DNA of 42,720 nt from a bacterium (GCA_021831595.1 JAKBMK010000002.1:1-42720); one strand, 5' to 3'. Shown: positions 7,749-15,697, numbered from the stretch's first letter. Numbers and translations are program-made. Notes: generated by a model from the letters alone, not told the origin.

Positions 7749-8435
7749 ATGACTGAAGTTATACCAGCAGTATTAGCTAAAGATATAAACGACTTGAGAC
7801 AAAAAATTGCGAACGTTGTAAACGTAGCAAAAGTTGTTCAGATTGATATATGTGATGGAAAGTTTGTAGAGTCTACTTCTTGGCCTATGGGATATTATGA
7901 CAAAGAAAGTGTAGCTCTCATACTAGATGAAGAGGAGGGTTTGCCTTACTGGGAAAATGTAGATTTTGAATTTGATCTAATGGTAAAGAATGCCATTAAG
8001 CAATTTGATTTTTTTACAAGACTAGGTCCCAAGAGAATAATTTTCCACTTAGAAGCCGAAGACCAAAATGAGCTAAAAGATTTTATCAATGCTATAGATC
8101 CTTATACTAGAGAATTAGTAGAAATAGGCATTGCAATAAACACAACAACGGATATAGAGAAATTATCTCCACTTATAAATAGTATAGATTTCGTACAATG
8201 TATGGGTATAGAGCAGATTGGATTCCAAGGACAAAAATTTGATGAAAGAGTCCTAGACCAAATAAAAAGTTTAAGATCAAAATATTCTGATATAATAATA
8301 AGCGTAGATGGAAGCGTAAACGAAGATACTGCACCATTACTCGTAGGGGCCGGAGCAGATAGACTCGTCGCGGGAAGCGTATTGATAAAAAGTTTCGATG
8401 TAAGGGAAACAATAAAAGAATTAGAAAATCTTTAA
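7749..8435 (+). CDS. Ribulose-phosphate 3-epimerase-like TIM barrel
   Basis: A 228-aa (beta/alpha)8 barrel resembling Rpe, which interconverts ribulose-5-P and xylulose-5-P. The strand signatures VQIDICDGKFV (about 30-40) and SVDGSVNEDTAPLLVGAGAD near the C-terminus match, and both metal-binding Asp positions are kept. Two metal-binding His positions are not: the family HFDVMD reads QIDICD, and DVHLM reads FDLM. It may use a different metal site or have another phosphosugar substrate. Its place between rpiB and transketolase argues for an epimerase role. Confidence 0.75.
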   Translation: MTEVIPAVLAKDINDLRQKIANVVNVAKVVQIDICDGKFVESTSWPMGYYDKESVALILDEEEGLPYWENVDFEFDLMVKNAIKQFDFFTRLGPKRIIFHLEAEDQNELKDFINAIDPYTRELVEIGIAINTTTDIEKLSPLINSIDFVQCMGIEQIGFQGQKFDERVLDQIKSLRSKYSDIIISVDGSVNEDTAPLLVGAGADRLVAGSVLIKSFDVRETIKELENL

Positions 8436-8439
8436 AAAT

Positions 8440-9291
8440 ATGGAGACTATTTCAGATGAAAAAATTAAAACACTTCAGATAAAAGCGAATAATATTCGTA
8501 AGAGTATTATAGAAATGCTTTATCTGGCTGGTTCAGGCCATACAGCTGGAGCTCTTGGCATGACTGATATTTTTACTTATTTATATTTTGTAGCTCTAAA
8601 ACATAAACCAGAAAATCCAAATTGGGCAAATAGAGACAGAGTCGTACTTTCAAATGGGCATATTTGTCCTGTTCTATATGCGACTATGGCACATTCTGGA
8701 TATTTTAAAATAGATGAATTAAAAACATTAAGGAAATTCGGCAGTAGACTTCAAGGACACCCACATAGAGAATACTTATCTATGATCGAGACGTCTTCTG
8801 GTCCACTCGGAGAAGGACTTTCCCAGGCAGTAGGTATGGCTATTGCTTCACGTATAGACAAAGGTCTCGATAAAAAAATATATTGCTTAGTAGGAGACGG
8901 AGAACTAGACGAGGGACAAAACTGGGAAGCAATAATGCTCGCTGCCAAAGAAAAATTAAATAACTTAATAGTTATCGTTGATAGAAATTTTATTCAGATA
9001 GATGGTAGTACTGAGGCTGTCATGCCCCTTGGTGATTTGAATTTGAAATTTAAAGCTTTTAATTGGAATACTATCGATATAAACGGAAATGATTTCAAAG
9101 AGATAAGTGAGGCTTTCACGACTGCTCAAAAGTCTATCGATAAACCAACCGTCATAGTAGCAAATACTGTTCCTAGTAAAGGAGTTTTAGCCTGGGAATG
9201 GGATTACAAATGGCACGGTAAAGCTCCAAATAGAGAAGAAATGAGTATGGCTATAAGAGGATTAGAGGAAATAAATAACAAGATAAAATAA
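8440..9291 (+). CDS. tktA: Transketolase, N-terminal (TPP-binding) subunit
   Basis: First half of a split transketolase, 283 aa, which together with the next gene moves two-carbon units between sugars in the non-oxidative pentose phosphate pathway. The thiamine diphosphate/metal motif GDGELDEGQNWEA and the downstream IVDRN are clear, and the GHP segment (LQGHPHREY) and the SGPLGEGLSQAVGMA helix are conserved. Separate N and C subunits are typical of archaea and many CPR bacteria. It starts 4 nt after the Rpe-like gene and ends 1 nt before the C subunit, so it is surely in the same operon. No Shine-Dalgarno site is seen. Confidence 0.95.
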   Translation: METISDEKIKTLQIKANNIRKSIIEMLYLAGSGHTAGALGMTDIFTYLYFVALKHKPENPNWANRDRVVLSNGHICPVLYATMAHSGYFKIDELKTLRKFGSRLQGHPHREYLSMIETSSGPLGEGLSQAVGMAIASRIDKGLDKKIYCLVGDGELDEGQNWEAIMLAAKEKLNNLIVIVDRNFIQIDGSTEAVMPLGDLNLKFKAFNWNTIDINGNDFKEISEAFTTAQKSIDKPTVIVANTVPSKGVLAWEWDYKWHGKAPNREEMSMAIRGLEEINNKIK

Positions 9292-9292
9292 T

Positions 9293-10282
9293 ATGCTAAA
9301 CCATAATTTAAAATTAAATCCCAAAGTATTCAATGATGATGTAACAAAGAAATCTACTAGGGAAGGTTTTGGGGAGGGGCTACTACAAGCAGCAATAGAG
9401 AATGACAATGTCGTAGGACTCTGCGCGGACCTAACAGACTCAGTAAAAATGAATATTTTTGCTGAGAAATTTCCTGATCGTTTTGTAGAAGTAGGAATTG
9501 CTGAACAGAATCTAATCTCAGTTGCAAGCGGAATGGCTGCCATGGGTAAAATTCCTTTTGTCGGTTCATATGCTATTTTTAATCCAGGTCGCAATTGGGA
9601 ACAGATACGTACAACTGTTTGCTACAATGATCAACCTGTAAAAATTTTTGGTTCACATGCTGGACTTTCTGTAGGCCCCGATGGTGGAAGCCATCAAATG
9701 CTTGAAGATATTGCTCTTACTAGAGTATTACCTAATATGATAGTAGTATCTCCTTGTGACGCAATAGAAGCTTCTAAGGCAACTCTAGCTATATCTAAAA
9801 CAAAAACTCCAGCTTATCTCAGGGCAGCTCGTAATGATACTCCGATAATTACAACAAAAGAAACAAACTTTGAAATAGGTAAGGCTGAGATTTTCTTTAA
9901 ACCTGAAAATGGGTTAGCTTCTGTTGGTATAATTGCAACAGGACCCATCCTATATAATGCTCTTATCGCAGCTAAAAAACTTGATGAAAAGGGAATAAAA
10001 GTCAAATTAATGAATTTATCTACGATTAAGCCACTAGACAGAGAAGCAATCATTTCACTCGCCAAAGAAACCAAAAATATTGTTACAATAGAAGACCATC
10101 AGATTACTGGAGGAATGGGTAGTGCGGTTGCTGAATGTTTAAGTGAATTTTATCCTACAAAAATTACATTCATGGGAGTGAAAAATATTTTTGGTCAGTC
10201 TGGTAATCCAAAAGAATTAGAAAAATATTATAAGCTTGATATAGAAAGTATTATTGAAACAATAGAAATATTACTTAAATAA
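9293..10282 (+). CDS. tktB: Transketolase, C-terminal subunit
   Basis: Second half of the split transketolase, 329 aa. It holds the pyrimidine-binding domain, with the catalytic Glu in EVGIAEQN, the FVGSYAIF strand and the HAGLSVGPDGGSHQ loop, followed by the C-terminal transketolase domain (VTIEDHQITGGMGSAV). The symbol is given only to mark the subunit. It starts 1 nt after the N-terminal subunit and ends inside a symmetrical terminator. Confidence 0.95.
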   Translation: MLNHNLKLNPKVFNDDVTKKSTREGFGEGLLQAAIENDNVVGLCADLTDSVKMNIFAEKFPDRFVEVGIAEQNLISVASGMAAMGKIPFVGSYAIFNPGRNWEQIRTTVCYNDQPVKIFGSHAGLSVGPDGGSHQMLEDIALTRVLPNMIVVSPCDAIEASKATLAISKTKTPAYLRAARNDTPIITTKETNFEIGKAEIFFKPENGLASVGIIATGPILYNALIAAKKLDEKGIKVKLMNLSTIKPLDREAIISLAKETKNIVTIEDHQITGGMGSAVAECLSEFYPTKITFMGVKNIFGQSGNPKELEKYYKLDIESIIETIEILLK

Positions 10283-10316
10283 AAATCTGGCCTTAAGGCC
10301 AGATTTTTATTTTTTA
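10280..10316. terminator. Symmetrical terminator between tkt and the PfkB kinase
   Basis: AAAAATCTGGCC and GGCCAGATTTTT form a perfect 12-bp stem around TTAA, flanked by A-runs and T-runs, and so works for both convergent genes. Confidence 0.9.
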
Positions 10317-11312
10317 ATTGAATTTTGTAACTTTGTATCCTTCGGGTGCGTTTGCTAGATATTCTTCTATTTGTTCCCTGGTCAATAATCCCTTTTGAGC
10401 TCCAACTTGAGATACAACAGACATAGAATTGATTGGTCCCCACAATAATGCTTCATATAAATCTTTACCTAATATAAGAGCAGATATCATTGCACTATTG
10501 AAAGCATCTCCAGCCCCCGTAGATTCAAATGAAGATTCGCTGTAAACAGGAAGGAATAGTGCATCGTTTCCATCATAGGCATACGCACCATTTAATCCAT
10601 CAGTTATAACTATAATTTTAGGACCCAAAGATCTCAATCCTTCTAGGAGCTTTAGCTTATCATCTTCTTCGGTATTTAAAATTCTTTTTGCTTCAACAAA
10701 ATTACAGAAAAGTATTTCAGTTCTTTCATAAATATCTTTTAGAGTTTCAACCCCAAGCTTTATCTGAAATGTTCCAGGCTGAAAAGCGAGTTTGGCTTCT
10801 GGATACTTTTTTAAATATTCTGCAATTTCTTTGTGGTATAGAGTACTGTTTGAAGCTAAAGATGATAGATAAACCCACTTGGCTTCGGGAACATCGTTTC
10901 CAAAAGAATAGGGGAATTCTGTATGTCTCACGAGTATAGTTCTCTCATTAGCATACCAGAGAACATAATGATAATTTGACTCCATACCAGGAACTATCTT
11001 CATGTGATCAATATTTACTCCATCTTTCATGAGAGATTCAATATCTTGTTTTCCAACGAGATCATCTCCGACATAAGAAATTAGTGTTGAGTTAACTCCT
11101 AGTTTACTAGCTCCGACAGCGACATTTGGACTATTACCGACCGCTCGACAGACTTCCGCTGATTCATAGGGAATCTTGTCTCCAAAACGGAAACATATTT
11201 TGCAGTGTTCACCTTGTAGATCACAACTTGCTTCTGCATCAGTAATTCTAATAAATGGCTCAGTCGCTATATCTCCTATAGCTAGAAAATCAATTTTGTT
11301 GTCTTGTTCCAT
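10314..11312 (-). CDS. PfkB-family sugar kinase
   Basis: ATP-dependent carbohydrate kinase of the ribokinase/PfkB family, about 332 aa. The C-terminal signature ESTGAGDAFNSA holds the catalytic Asp and the anion hole; the N-terminal GDIATEPF and the GNSPNVAVGASKLG segment (sugar binding) also match. The substrate cannot be read from sequence. Its position, divergent from class II aldolase and next to pentose phosphate genes, makes phosphofructokinase or ribokinase activity plausible. The ATG at 11312 is preferred because TAGAAT lies 8 nt upstream; an in-frame ATG at 11330 would add six residues but sits directly on a -10-like CATAAT. Confidence 0.88.
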   Translation of the reverse strand: MEQDNKIDFLAIGDIATEPFIRITDAEASCDLQGEHCKICFRFGDKIPYESAEVCRAVGNSPNVAVGASKLGVNSTLISYVGDDLVGKQDIESLMKDGVNIDHMKIVPGMESNYHYVLWYANERTILVRHTEFPYSFGNDVPEAKWVYLSSLASNSTLYHKEIAEYLKKYPEAKLAFQPGTFQIKLGVETLKDIYERTEILFCNFVEAKRILNTEEDDKLKLLEGLRSLGPKIIVITDGLNGAYAYDGNDALFLPVYSESSFESTGAGDAFNSAMISALILGKDLYEALLWGPINSMSVVSQVGAQKGLLTREQIEEYLANAPEGYKVTKFN

Positions 11313-11320
11313 ATACCCAC

Positions 11321-11343
11321 ATTCTATCATATTATGGTATAAT
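11321..11343. promoter_or_regulatory. Divergent -10 boxes for the PfkB kinase and aldolase
   Basis: TATAAT (11338-11343) precedes the aldolase ATG at 11351 by 7 nt, and TAGAAT on the minus strand (11326-11321) precedes the kinase ATG by 8 nt. The two promoters sit within 40 bp. Confidence 0.6.
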
Positions 11344-11350
11344 TATGAAC

Positions 11351-12220
11351 ATGAAAACTTTAAGAGAATATATAAAAGAAGCTGGTGAGAAGGGTATTGC
11401 TATTGGGCATTTTAATATTTCAAACATAGAAGCTTTACATGGTATCTACAATGCAGCGAAAAAACTAAACGTGCCAGTTATTATCGGAGTTTCAGAAGGA
11501 GAGGAAGAATTTATCGGAAGAGATGAAGTTGCCACCTTGGTAAAAATGATAAGAGAAAGAGACAATTATCCGGTATTCTTGAATGCTGATCATCACTATT
11601 CTTTTGAATCAGTTAAGGCAGCCCTCGATAGTGGTTATGATGCTGCTATTATAGATGCAGTAAAACTTCCACTAGACGAAAACATTGCTCTCACCAAAAA
11701 GTGTGTAGAATATGCAAAAGAATTAGGAGAGAAAGAGGGTAGAGATATTCTTATAGAAGCCGAGCTTGGATTCATCGGTCAATCTTCCAAACTTCTAGAT
11801 GCTATTCCTGAAGGTGTAAGTGAAGCGACAATGACGAAGCCAGAAGATGCAAAATATTTCATAGAACAAACAGGTATTAGTTTGCTTGCGCCATCTGTTG
11901 GGAATATCCATGGCATGGTAACGGGAGGTAATCCAAGACTCGATATAGGAAGAGTAAAAGCAATTAAAGAAGCTACTGGTACACCCCTCGTACTTCACGG
12001 AGGATCAGGTATAGCAGATGAAGACTTTACTGCTGCAATCAAAGAGGGTATAGACATAGTTCATATCAATACCGAAATCCGTGTCGCTTATAAAGAGGCT
12101 CTTGAAAAATACCTGAAAGAGAATCCAAAAGAAGTCGCCCCTTATAAAATTTTAAAGCCTGCAGTCGAAGCCATCGAGCAAGTCGTCTACAATCGTCTAA
12201 AACTTTTTAATAATTTATAA
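11351..12220 (+). CDS. fba: Class II fructose-bisphosphate aldolase
   Basis: Zinc-dependent aldolase of 289 aa that cleaves or forms fructose-1,6-bisphosphate. The metal and catalytic elements are visible in order: NADHHYSFES (Asp base and first His), EAELG (metal Glu), PSVGNIHG (second His), LHGGSGI (third His) and HINTEI. The ATG at 11345, which would add two residues, lies 1 nt after the -10 box, so the one at 11351 is chosen. It has its own promoter, divergent from the PfkB kinase, and ends in a bidirectional terminator. Confidence 0.95.
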   Translation: MKTLREYIKEAGEKGIAIGHFNISNIEALHGIYNAAKKLNVPVIIGVSEGEEEFIGRDEVATLVKMIRERDNYPVFLNADHHYSFESVKAALDSGYDAAIIDAVKLPLDENIALTKKCVEYAKELGEKEGRDILIEAELGFIGQSSKLLDAIPEGVSEATMTKPEDAKYFIEQTGISLLAPSVGNIHGMVTGGNPRLDIGRVKAIKEATGTPLVLHGGSGIADEDFTAAIKEGIDIVHINTEIRVAYKEALEKYLKENPKEVAPYKILKPAVEAIEQVVYNRLKLFNNL

Positions 12221-12228
12221 AATAAAAA

Positions 12229-12254
12229 AACCTGCTCAAAAAAGCAGGTTTTTG
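12229..12254. terminator. Bidirectional terminator
   Basis: AACCTGCT pairs with AGCAGGTT around CAAAAA, with a T-run on one side and an A-run on the other. It separates fba from the convergent minus-strand gene. Confidence 0.85.
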
Positions 12255-12265
12255 GGTTCATCAAT

Positions 12266-12706
12266 TTAATGATAGAAACACTCTTTATTTAATATTGGAA
12301 CAACATTTTTCTGGCAAAAATTAACAACCCTAACGTCTTTTATAGAATCGGGGTGACTATTGATAATAAAAGAATTTTTTCCAAAAACAATCGATCCTTC
12401 TTTTTTGCCAGGGTAAAAGAGTAGACCATGCAGAAAAATAAATCTTATTGATTTTTCCTCGCCTTCAACAAAGAATTGGTCATAAGCCAATTTAATTTCT
12501 GTAGGTTTATGTTTGTACTCAGGGGTTATAATTTTTTCTGGCATACTTTCTCCCCACCTTTTCAAAATAAGAGTATTTTGATACATGTCGTAGCACAGGC
12601 TTACATAAAAATTAAGATTTCTGTGGACATTAACCAGCTCATTTAAAAATATGAGCAAATCTGTTCTGATACCTTCCATTTTCACATAATGTATTAAGTT
12701 AAACAT
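12266..12706 (-). CDS. Hypothetical protein, 146 aa
   Basis: I do not recognise this protein. It has no signal peptide, no membrane segment and no obvious catalytic motif. The composition is mixed alpha/beta, with a run of beta-like strands in the second half (IRFIFLHGLLFYP, SIVFGKNSFII). A start at an internal Met (MEGIRTD, ten residues in) is possible. The upstream region holds a TATAAA-like box about 20 nt before the ATG and a partial palindrome (12727-12738) also found before rpmE. It stands alone between two terminators. Confidence 0.6.
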   Translation of the reverse strand: MFNLIHYVKMEGIRTDLLIFLNELVNVHRNLNFYVSLCYDMYQNTLILKRWGESMPEKIITPEYKHKPTEIKLAYDQFFVEGEEKSIRFIFLHGLLFYPGKKEGSIVFGKNSFIINSHPDSIKDVRVVNFCQKNVVPILNKECFYH

Positions 12707-12726
12707 TTAAAGAGCAAATTTATAGT

Positions 12727-12738
12727 GTGATATTATCA
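12727..12738. promoter_or_regulatory. Candidate operator, copy 1 (12-mer shared with the rpmE promoter)
   Basis: GTGATATTATCA is the reverse complement of the 12-mer TGATAATATCAC inside the palindrome over the rpmE -10 region. Here it sits about 20 nt upstream of the start codon of the minus-strand hypothetical gene. Confidence 0.3.
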
Positions 12739-12771
12739 TCTTTTGCAATTCTGTCAAAACAATAATCTCCC

Positions 12772-12796
12772 CAGACAGTGACAAGGCCACTGTCTG
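12772..12796. other. Hairpin CAGACAGTG/CACTGTCTG
   Basis: A perfect 9-bp stem with a 7-nt loop in the gap between two minus-strand genes. It lies just beyond the 12797-12833 terminator when read on the minus strand and may be a second terminator or an RNA-stabilising stem. Confidence 0.5.
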
Positions 12797-12833
12797 AAAA
12801 GCCCCTTATATCATTCCTGATAAAGGGGCTTTT
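12797..12833 (-). terminator. Terminator of the 130-aa minus-strand gene
   Basis: AAAAGCCCCTT pairs with AAGGGGCTTTT, with further pairing of TATCA and TGATA inside. It starts 4 nt after the stop codon of the gene at 12837-13229, and four T end the stem on the minus strand. Confidence 0.8.
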
Positions 12834-12836
12834 GTG

Positions 12837-13229
12837 TTAGTTCAAAGAACTAAATGGGGAAAATTGCTTGAATTCATCCAAATGTTCATGCAGAATACGA
12901 GATACATCCGCTATCGTTTTTATCTCGCCGAGAACCATTTCTTTCTTGATGTCCCGAGCATGAACCCTGGCAAATCCAACTTCCATTCCAAGAACTTTTG
13001 GTCGAGGATTTTTCTCTAGCAATTCATGAATTGATTCATCGAACTCTAGATCTGGGTTTTTGCTGTAATTTTCAGAAATATACAAGCTAATTTCCTCTTT
13101 TGTTTTTTTAGGAGTCTCCTTTGCTCCGAGTAAAACTAGTAGTTGATCAAGAGACTGATGGAAAAACCTACTTTCTGAAGGATATTGTCTTTTCCCTACC
13201 ATAGGAATAAATTTTAAATGATTTAACAT
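12837..13229 (-). CDS. Hypothetical protein, 130 aa
   Basis: I do not recognise this protein. It is soluble, probably mostly helical, and charged (DESIHELLEKN, DVSRILHEHLDEF). No signal peptide, membrane segment or metal motif is seen. It is divergent from rplY and has a strong terminator of its own. A TATAGT box lies only 2 nt before the ATG and a TATGCT box 22 nt before, so the exact start is uncertain; an alternative Met is residue 10. Confidence 0.6.
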   Translation of the reverse strand: MLNHLKFIPMVGKRQYPSESRFFHQSLDQLLVLLGAKETPKKTKEEISLYISENYSKNPDLEFDESIHELLEKNPRPKVLGMEVGFARVHARDIKKEMVLGEIKTIADVSRILHEHLDEFKQFSPFSSLN

Positions 13230-13269
13230 TAACTATATTTGCCATAAGACTAGCATACTCGTTTTAGAC

Positions 13270-13298
13270 TTGCAAATATTAGATTTTAGTGTTATTAT
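13270..13298 (+). promoter_or_regulatory. Promoter of rplY
   Basis: TTGCAA (13270-13275), a 17-bp spacer and TATTAT (13293-13298), ending 7 nt before the ATG. The same -35 hexamer, TTGCAA, occurs before rpmE and tRNA-Ile. Confidence 0.75.
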
Positions 13299-13305
13299 AG
13301 CCCCC

Positions 13306-13959
13306 ATGAATACATTAACCGCAACAAAGCGAGGTAAGGCTGACAAGCTAGCTCTCATACGAAATAACGGTATGGTTCCAGCAGTCGTCTATGGCGCTCA
13401 AGTGGAAAACACTCTTGTTTCCGTATTGAGCACTGACTTCGTAAAAGTATTAAAAGTCGCCGGTGAGACAAGTACAATAGTTCTTGATATCACAAGCGCA
13501 GATGGAAAAGATAAGCCAACGAAAGTTGACGTTCTAATCCACGAAGTTCAAGTCGATCCAGTTAAGGGACATCCTATACACATAGATTTCCTAGCTATCG
13601 ATATGAACAAGCCAGTCGAAGTCACAATACCACTTGAATTCACAGGACTTGCAAAAGCTGAAAAAGATGGACTTGGTACACTTGTAAAGGTATTACACGA
13701 AGTAGACATTGAAGCTCTTCCAAAAGACCTTCCACACAATATCGTTGTTGATGTCAGCGGTATAGCAACCCTTGAAGATAAGATTCATGTTAAGGACATC
13801 AAACTTCCAAAGGGAGTAACTCTCGTCACAGATGGTGAAGAAGTTGTCGCTCTTGTAGCTGCTGTAAAAGAAGAAGTAGAAGCAGCTCCAGTTGATCTCT
13901 CTGCTATTGAAGTAGAGAAGAAAGGTAAGAAGGAAGAAGAAGCAGCTCCAGCAGAATAA
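13306..13959 (+). CDS. rplY: Ribosomal protein L25 (CTC family)
   Basis: 5S rRNA-binding protein of the large subunit, in the long CTC form of 217 aa. The N-terminal L25 domain runs from about 1 to 90 (TLTATKRGKADKLALIRNNGMVPAVVYG, read here from 2 on in shorter pieces: KADKLALIRNNG, MVPAVVYG). A beta-rich TL5-type C-terminal domain follows to about 185, then an acidic and Lys-rich tail. The ATG at 13306 is chosen because it lies 7 nt after the -10 box; the in-frame upstream codon at 13270 falls inside the promoter. It ends in a UUCG hairpin. Confidence 0.93.
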   Translation: MNTLTATKRGKADKLALIRNNGMVPAVVYGAQVENTLVSVLSTDFVKVLKVAGETSTIVLDITSADGKDKPTKVDVLIHEVQVDPVKGHPIHIDFLAIDMNKPVEVTIPLEFTGLAKAEKDGLGTLVKVLHEVDIEALPKDLPHNIVVDVSGIATLEDKIHVKDIKLPKGVTLVTDGEEVVALVAAVKEEVEAAPVDLSAIEVEKKGKKEEEAAPAE

Positions 13960-13975
13960 GCTTATAGAATATAGT

Positions 13976-14009
13976 AAATCGCCCTCAGGCTTCGGCTTGA
14001 GGGCGATTT
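13976..14009 (+). terminator. UUCG-capped hairpin after rplY
   Basis: A 15-bp stem (AAATCGCCCTCAGGC with its complement) closed by a TTCG tetraloop. The T-tail is poor (TTTATG), and the -10 box of the next gene begins 5 nt later, so terminator and promoter are fused. Confidence 0.75.
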
Positions 14010-14013
14010 ATGT

Positions 14014-14019
14014 TATACT
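14014..14019 (+). promoter_or_regulatory. -10 box of the lytic transglycosylase gene
   Basis: TATACT ends 6 nt before the ATG at 14026, predicting a leaderless mRNA. The -35 region falls within the rplY hairpin. Confidence 0.6.
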
Positions 14020-14025
14020 AAAAGT

Positions 14026-15402
14026 ATGAATCGATATATTCTATACTTTTTTTCTTTCATATTCGTAATAACATTAATTTTTAGCAACTACACATTCAAA
14101 ACACCAATCGCCCAAGCCGACCAGAAACTAGAAAATACCCAGGCCGAGAGGGCTATTCTTCAGGCTGAGTATGACAGACTCCAAGAAGAGATGGCCGCTC
14201 TTGAAAAAAAGAAAGAGAATCAAAAGGGTCAATCTGCTTCTATAGACAGAGATATCTCTATTCTTAAAACAAAGATTAAAAAAGCCGGATTGGACATCAA
14301 AGCCAAGAATTTACTCATAAAAAAGCTAGGGGGTGAAATAGTTGAGAAAGATAAGAAAATAAATATTCTAAATGGAAGAATTGATAATATAAAAGAATCA
14401 CTTGCTCAACTCATACGCAAGGATAGAGAAATAGACGACAAATCTATACTTTCTCTTGTGCTTTCAAAAAGTACGATATCAGAAGCTTATGGAGACATAA
14501 ATGCTTTTGCCTCGGTCAAAACAGGCATAAATAATCAAGTTAATGAGATTAAGGGAGTCAAGGTTCTAACAGAAGAAGAAAAACAACAACTAGAATTAAC
14601 TAAAAACAAAGAAACAGATACAAAAGTCCAACTAGAGACCGCAAAAAAAGAAGTTGAGATGAGTGAGAAAGAAAAACAACAGTTACTATCTATCAGTAAA
14701 AACAAAGAAGCTGAGTATCAGAAACTCCTAGATGCAAAAGCAAAGAGACGCGCAGAGATACTTTCTATGCTCTTCAATCTTCGTGACGTATCGGCAATTC
14801 CATTTGAGAAAGCTTATGAGTATGCAAAAATTGCTGAACAAAAAACAGGAATCAGACCAGCTTTCCTATTAGCAATCCTTACTCAAGAAAGTAATTTAGG
14901 AACAGATCAAGGATCTTGTTATGTAACAAATATGGATACTGGAGCAGGGGCTAGTTCAAAAAGTGGAAAAGTGTTCAATAATGTTATGAAGCCAAACAGA
15001 GACATAAAGCCTTTCTTTGAAATTACAACTTCCGTAGGAAGAGATCCTTACAAAACTTTAGTGTCTTGTCCTATAGGTGGCTCTGGTTATGGAGGAGCTA
15101 TGGGACCTGCCCAATTTATCCCATCTACTTGGATGCTACTAAAGAATAGAATTGCTGATATGCTAGGTATAAAGACCCCAGATCCTTGGTATGCCAAGGA
15201 TGCCTTCATGGCTTCAGCTATATATTTGACTGATTTAGGGGCCCAAGGGAGTAGTTATACAAGTGAAAGAAATGCGGCCTGTAGATACTATTCTGGAAGA
15301 AAATGTGATTCTAGAAAGCCAAATAATAGCTTTTATGGGGATAGTGTAATGAAAAAAGCCAAGAATATACAAGAGAATATGATTAACCCATTGCAAGATT
15401 AA
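14026..15402 (+). CDS. Secreted coiled-coil lytic transglycosylase
   Basis: A 458-aa exported protein predicted to cleave the glycan strands of peptidoglycan. Residues 1-32 look like a signal peptide or membrane anchor (hydrophobic 5-26, ending near AQA). A coiled coil spans about 33-250. The C-terminal catalytic domain has the candidate acid E288 in LTQESNLG, then GGAMGPAQFIPSTW, the strong signature of the MltB/SLT lysozyme-like fold, and a late AACRYYSG. Its coiled coil resembles that of the M23 peptidase at 2016 (NKEAEYQKLL). One enzyme would cut glycan and the other peptide, so they may act together in division or growth. Confidence 0.88.
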   Translation: MNRYILYFFSFIFVITLIFSNYTFKTPIAQADQKLENTQAERAILQAEYDRLQEEMAALEKKKENQKGQSASIDRDISILKTKIKKAGLDIKAKNLLIKKLGGEIVEKDKKINILNGRIDNIKESLAQLIRKDREIDDKSILSLVLSKSTISEAYGDINAFASVKTGINNQVNEIKGVKVLTEEEKQQLELTKNKETDTKVQLETAKKEVEMSEKEKQQLLSISKNKEAEYQKLLDAKAKRRAEILSMLFNLRDVSAIPFEKAYEYAKIAEQKTGIRPAFLLAILTQESNLGTDQGSCYVTNMDTGAGASSKSGKVFNNVMKPNRDIKPFFEITTSVGRDPYKTLVSCPIGGSGYGGAMGPAQFIPSTWMLLKNRIADMLGIKTPDPWYAKDAFMASAIYLTDLGAQGSSYTSERNAACRYYSGRKCDSRKPNNSFYGDSVMKKAKNIQENMINPLQD

Positions 15403-15422
15403 TAAAAACGTGATAATATCAC
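15391..15422 (+). promoter_or_regulatory. rpmE promoter with overlapping palindrome
   Basis: TTGCAA (15391-15396), a 17-bp spacer and TAATAT (15414-15419) precede the ATG by 10 nt. The perfect palindrome GTGATAATATCAC (15410-15422) covers the -10 box and is a candidate operator. It shares a 12-mer with 12727-12738. Confidence 0.5.
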
Positions 15423-15429
15423 AAAACAT

Positions 15430-15645
15430 ATGAAAAAAGATATACACCCAAAATATAATGATAAAGCAAAGGTCACATGCGCATGTGGAGCTACTTTTCC
15501 TGTAGGATCTACTATGAACGAAATAAACGTTGAAATATGCAGTCAATGTCATCCTTTCTATACAGGTAATGAAAAGGTTCTCGACACAGCAGGACGTGTA
15601 GACCGCTTCAAGAAGCGTGCTGCATCAGCAAAAGCAAAGAAATAA
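15430..15645 (+). CDS. rpmE: Ribosomal protein L31
   Basis: Large-subunit protein of 71 aa. It is the zinc-binding (C+) form, with C17 and C19 (TCACG) plus C37 and C40 ([10 protein letters not shown]). The family end GRVDRFKKR is present, with a short Lys/Ala tail. In other bacteria C+ L31 is a zinc store replaced by a C- paralogue under zinc limitation; no paralogue is in this window. The palindrome on its promoter could be where a regulator binds, but which one is unknown. Confidence 0.95.
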   Translation: MKKDIHPKYNDKAKVTCACGATFPVGSTMNEINVEICSQCHPFYTGNEKVLDTAGRVDRFKKRAASAKAKK

Positions 15646-15653
15646 ATACTTTA

Positions 15654-15693
15654 AAAAGATAAAAGGCTCTTAATGGAGCTTTTTATCTTTTTT
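15654..15693 (+). terminator. Terminator of rpmE
   Basis: AAAGATAAAA..GCTC pairs with GAGC..TTTTTATCTTT around TTAATG and is followed by more T. The prfA -10 box begins just after it. Confidence 0.8.
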
Positions 15694-15697
15694 AGTA

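Noticed and set aside
13270-13305. An upstream start for rplY adding 12 residues
   Set aside because: The extra codons overlap the -35 and -10 boxes; the family start MNTLTATKR lies at 13306.
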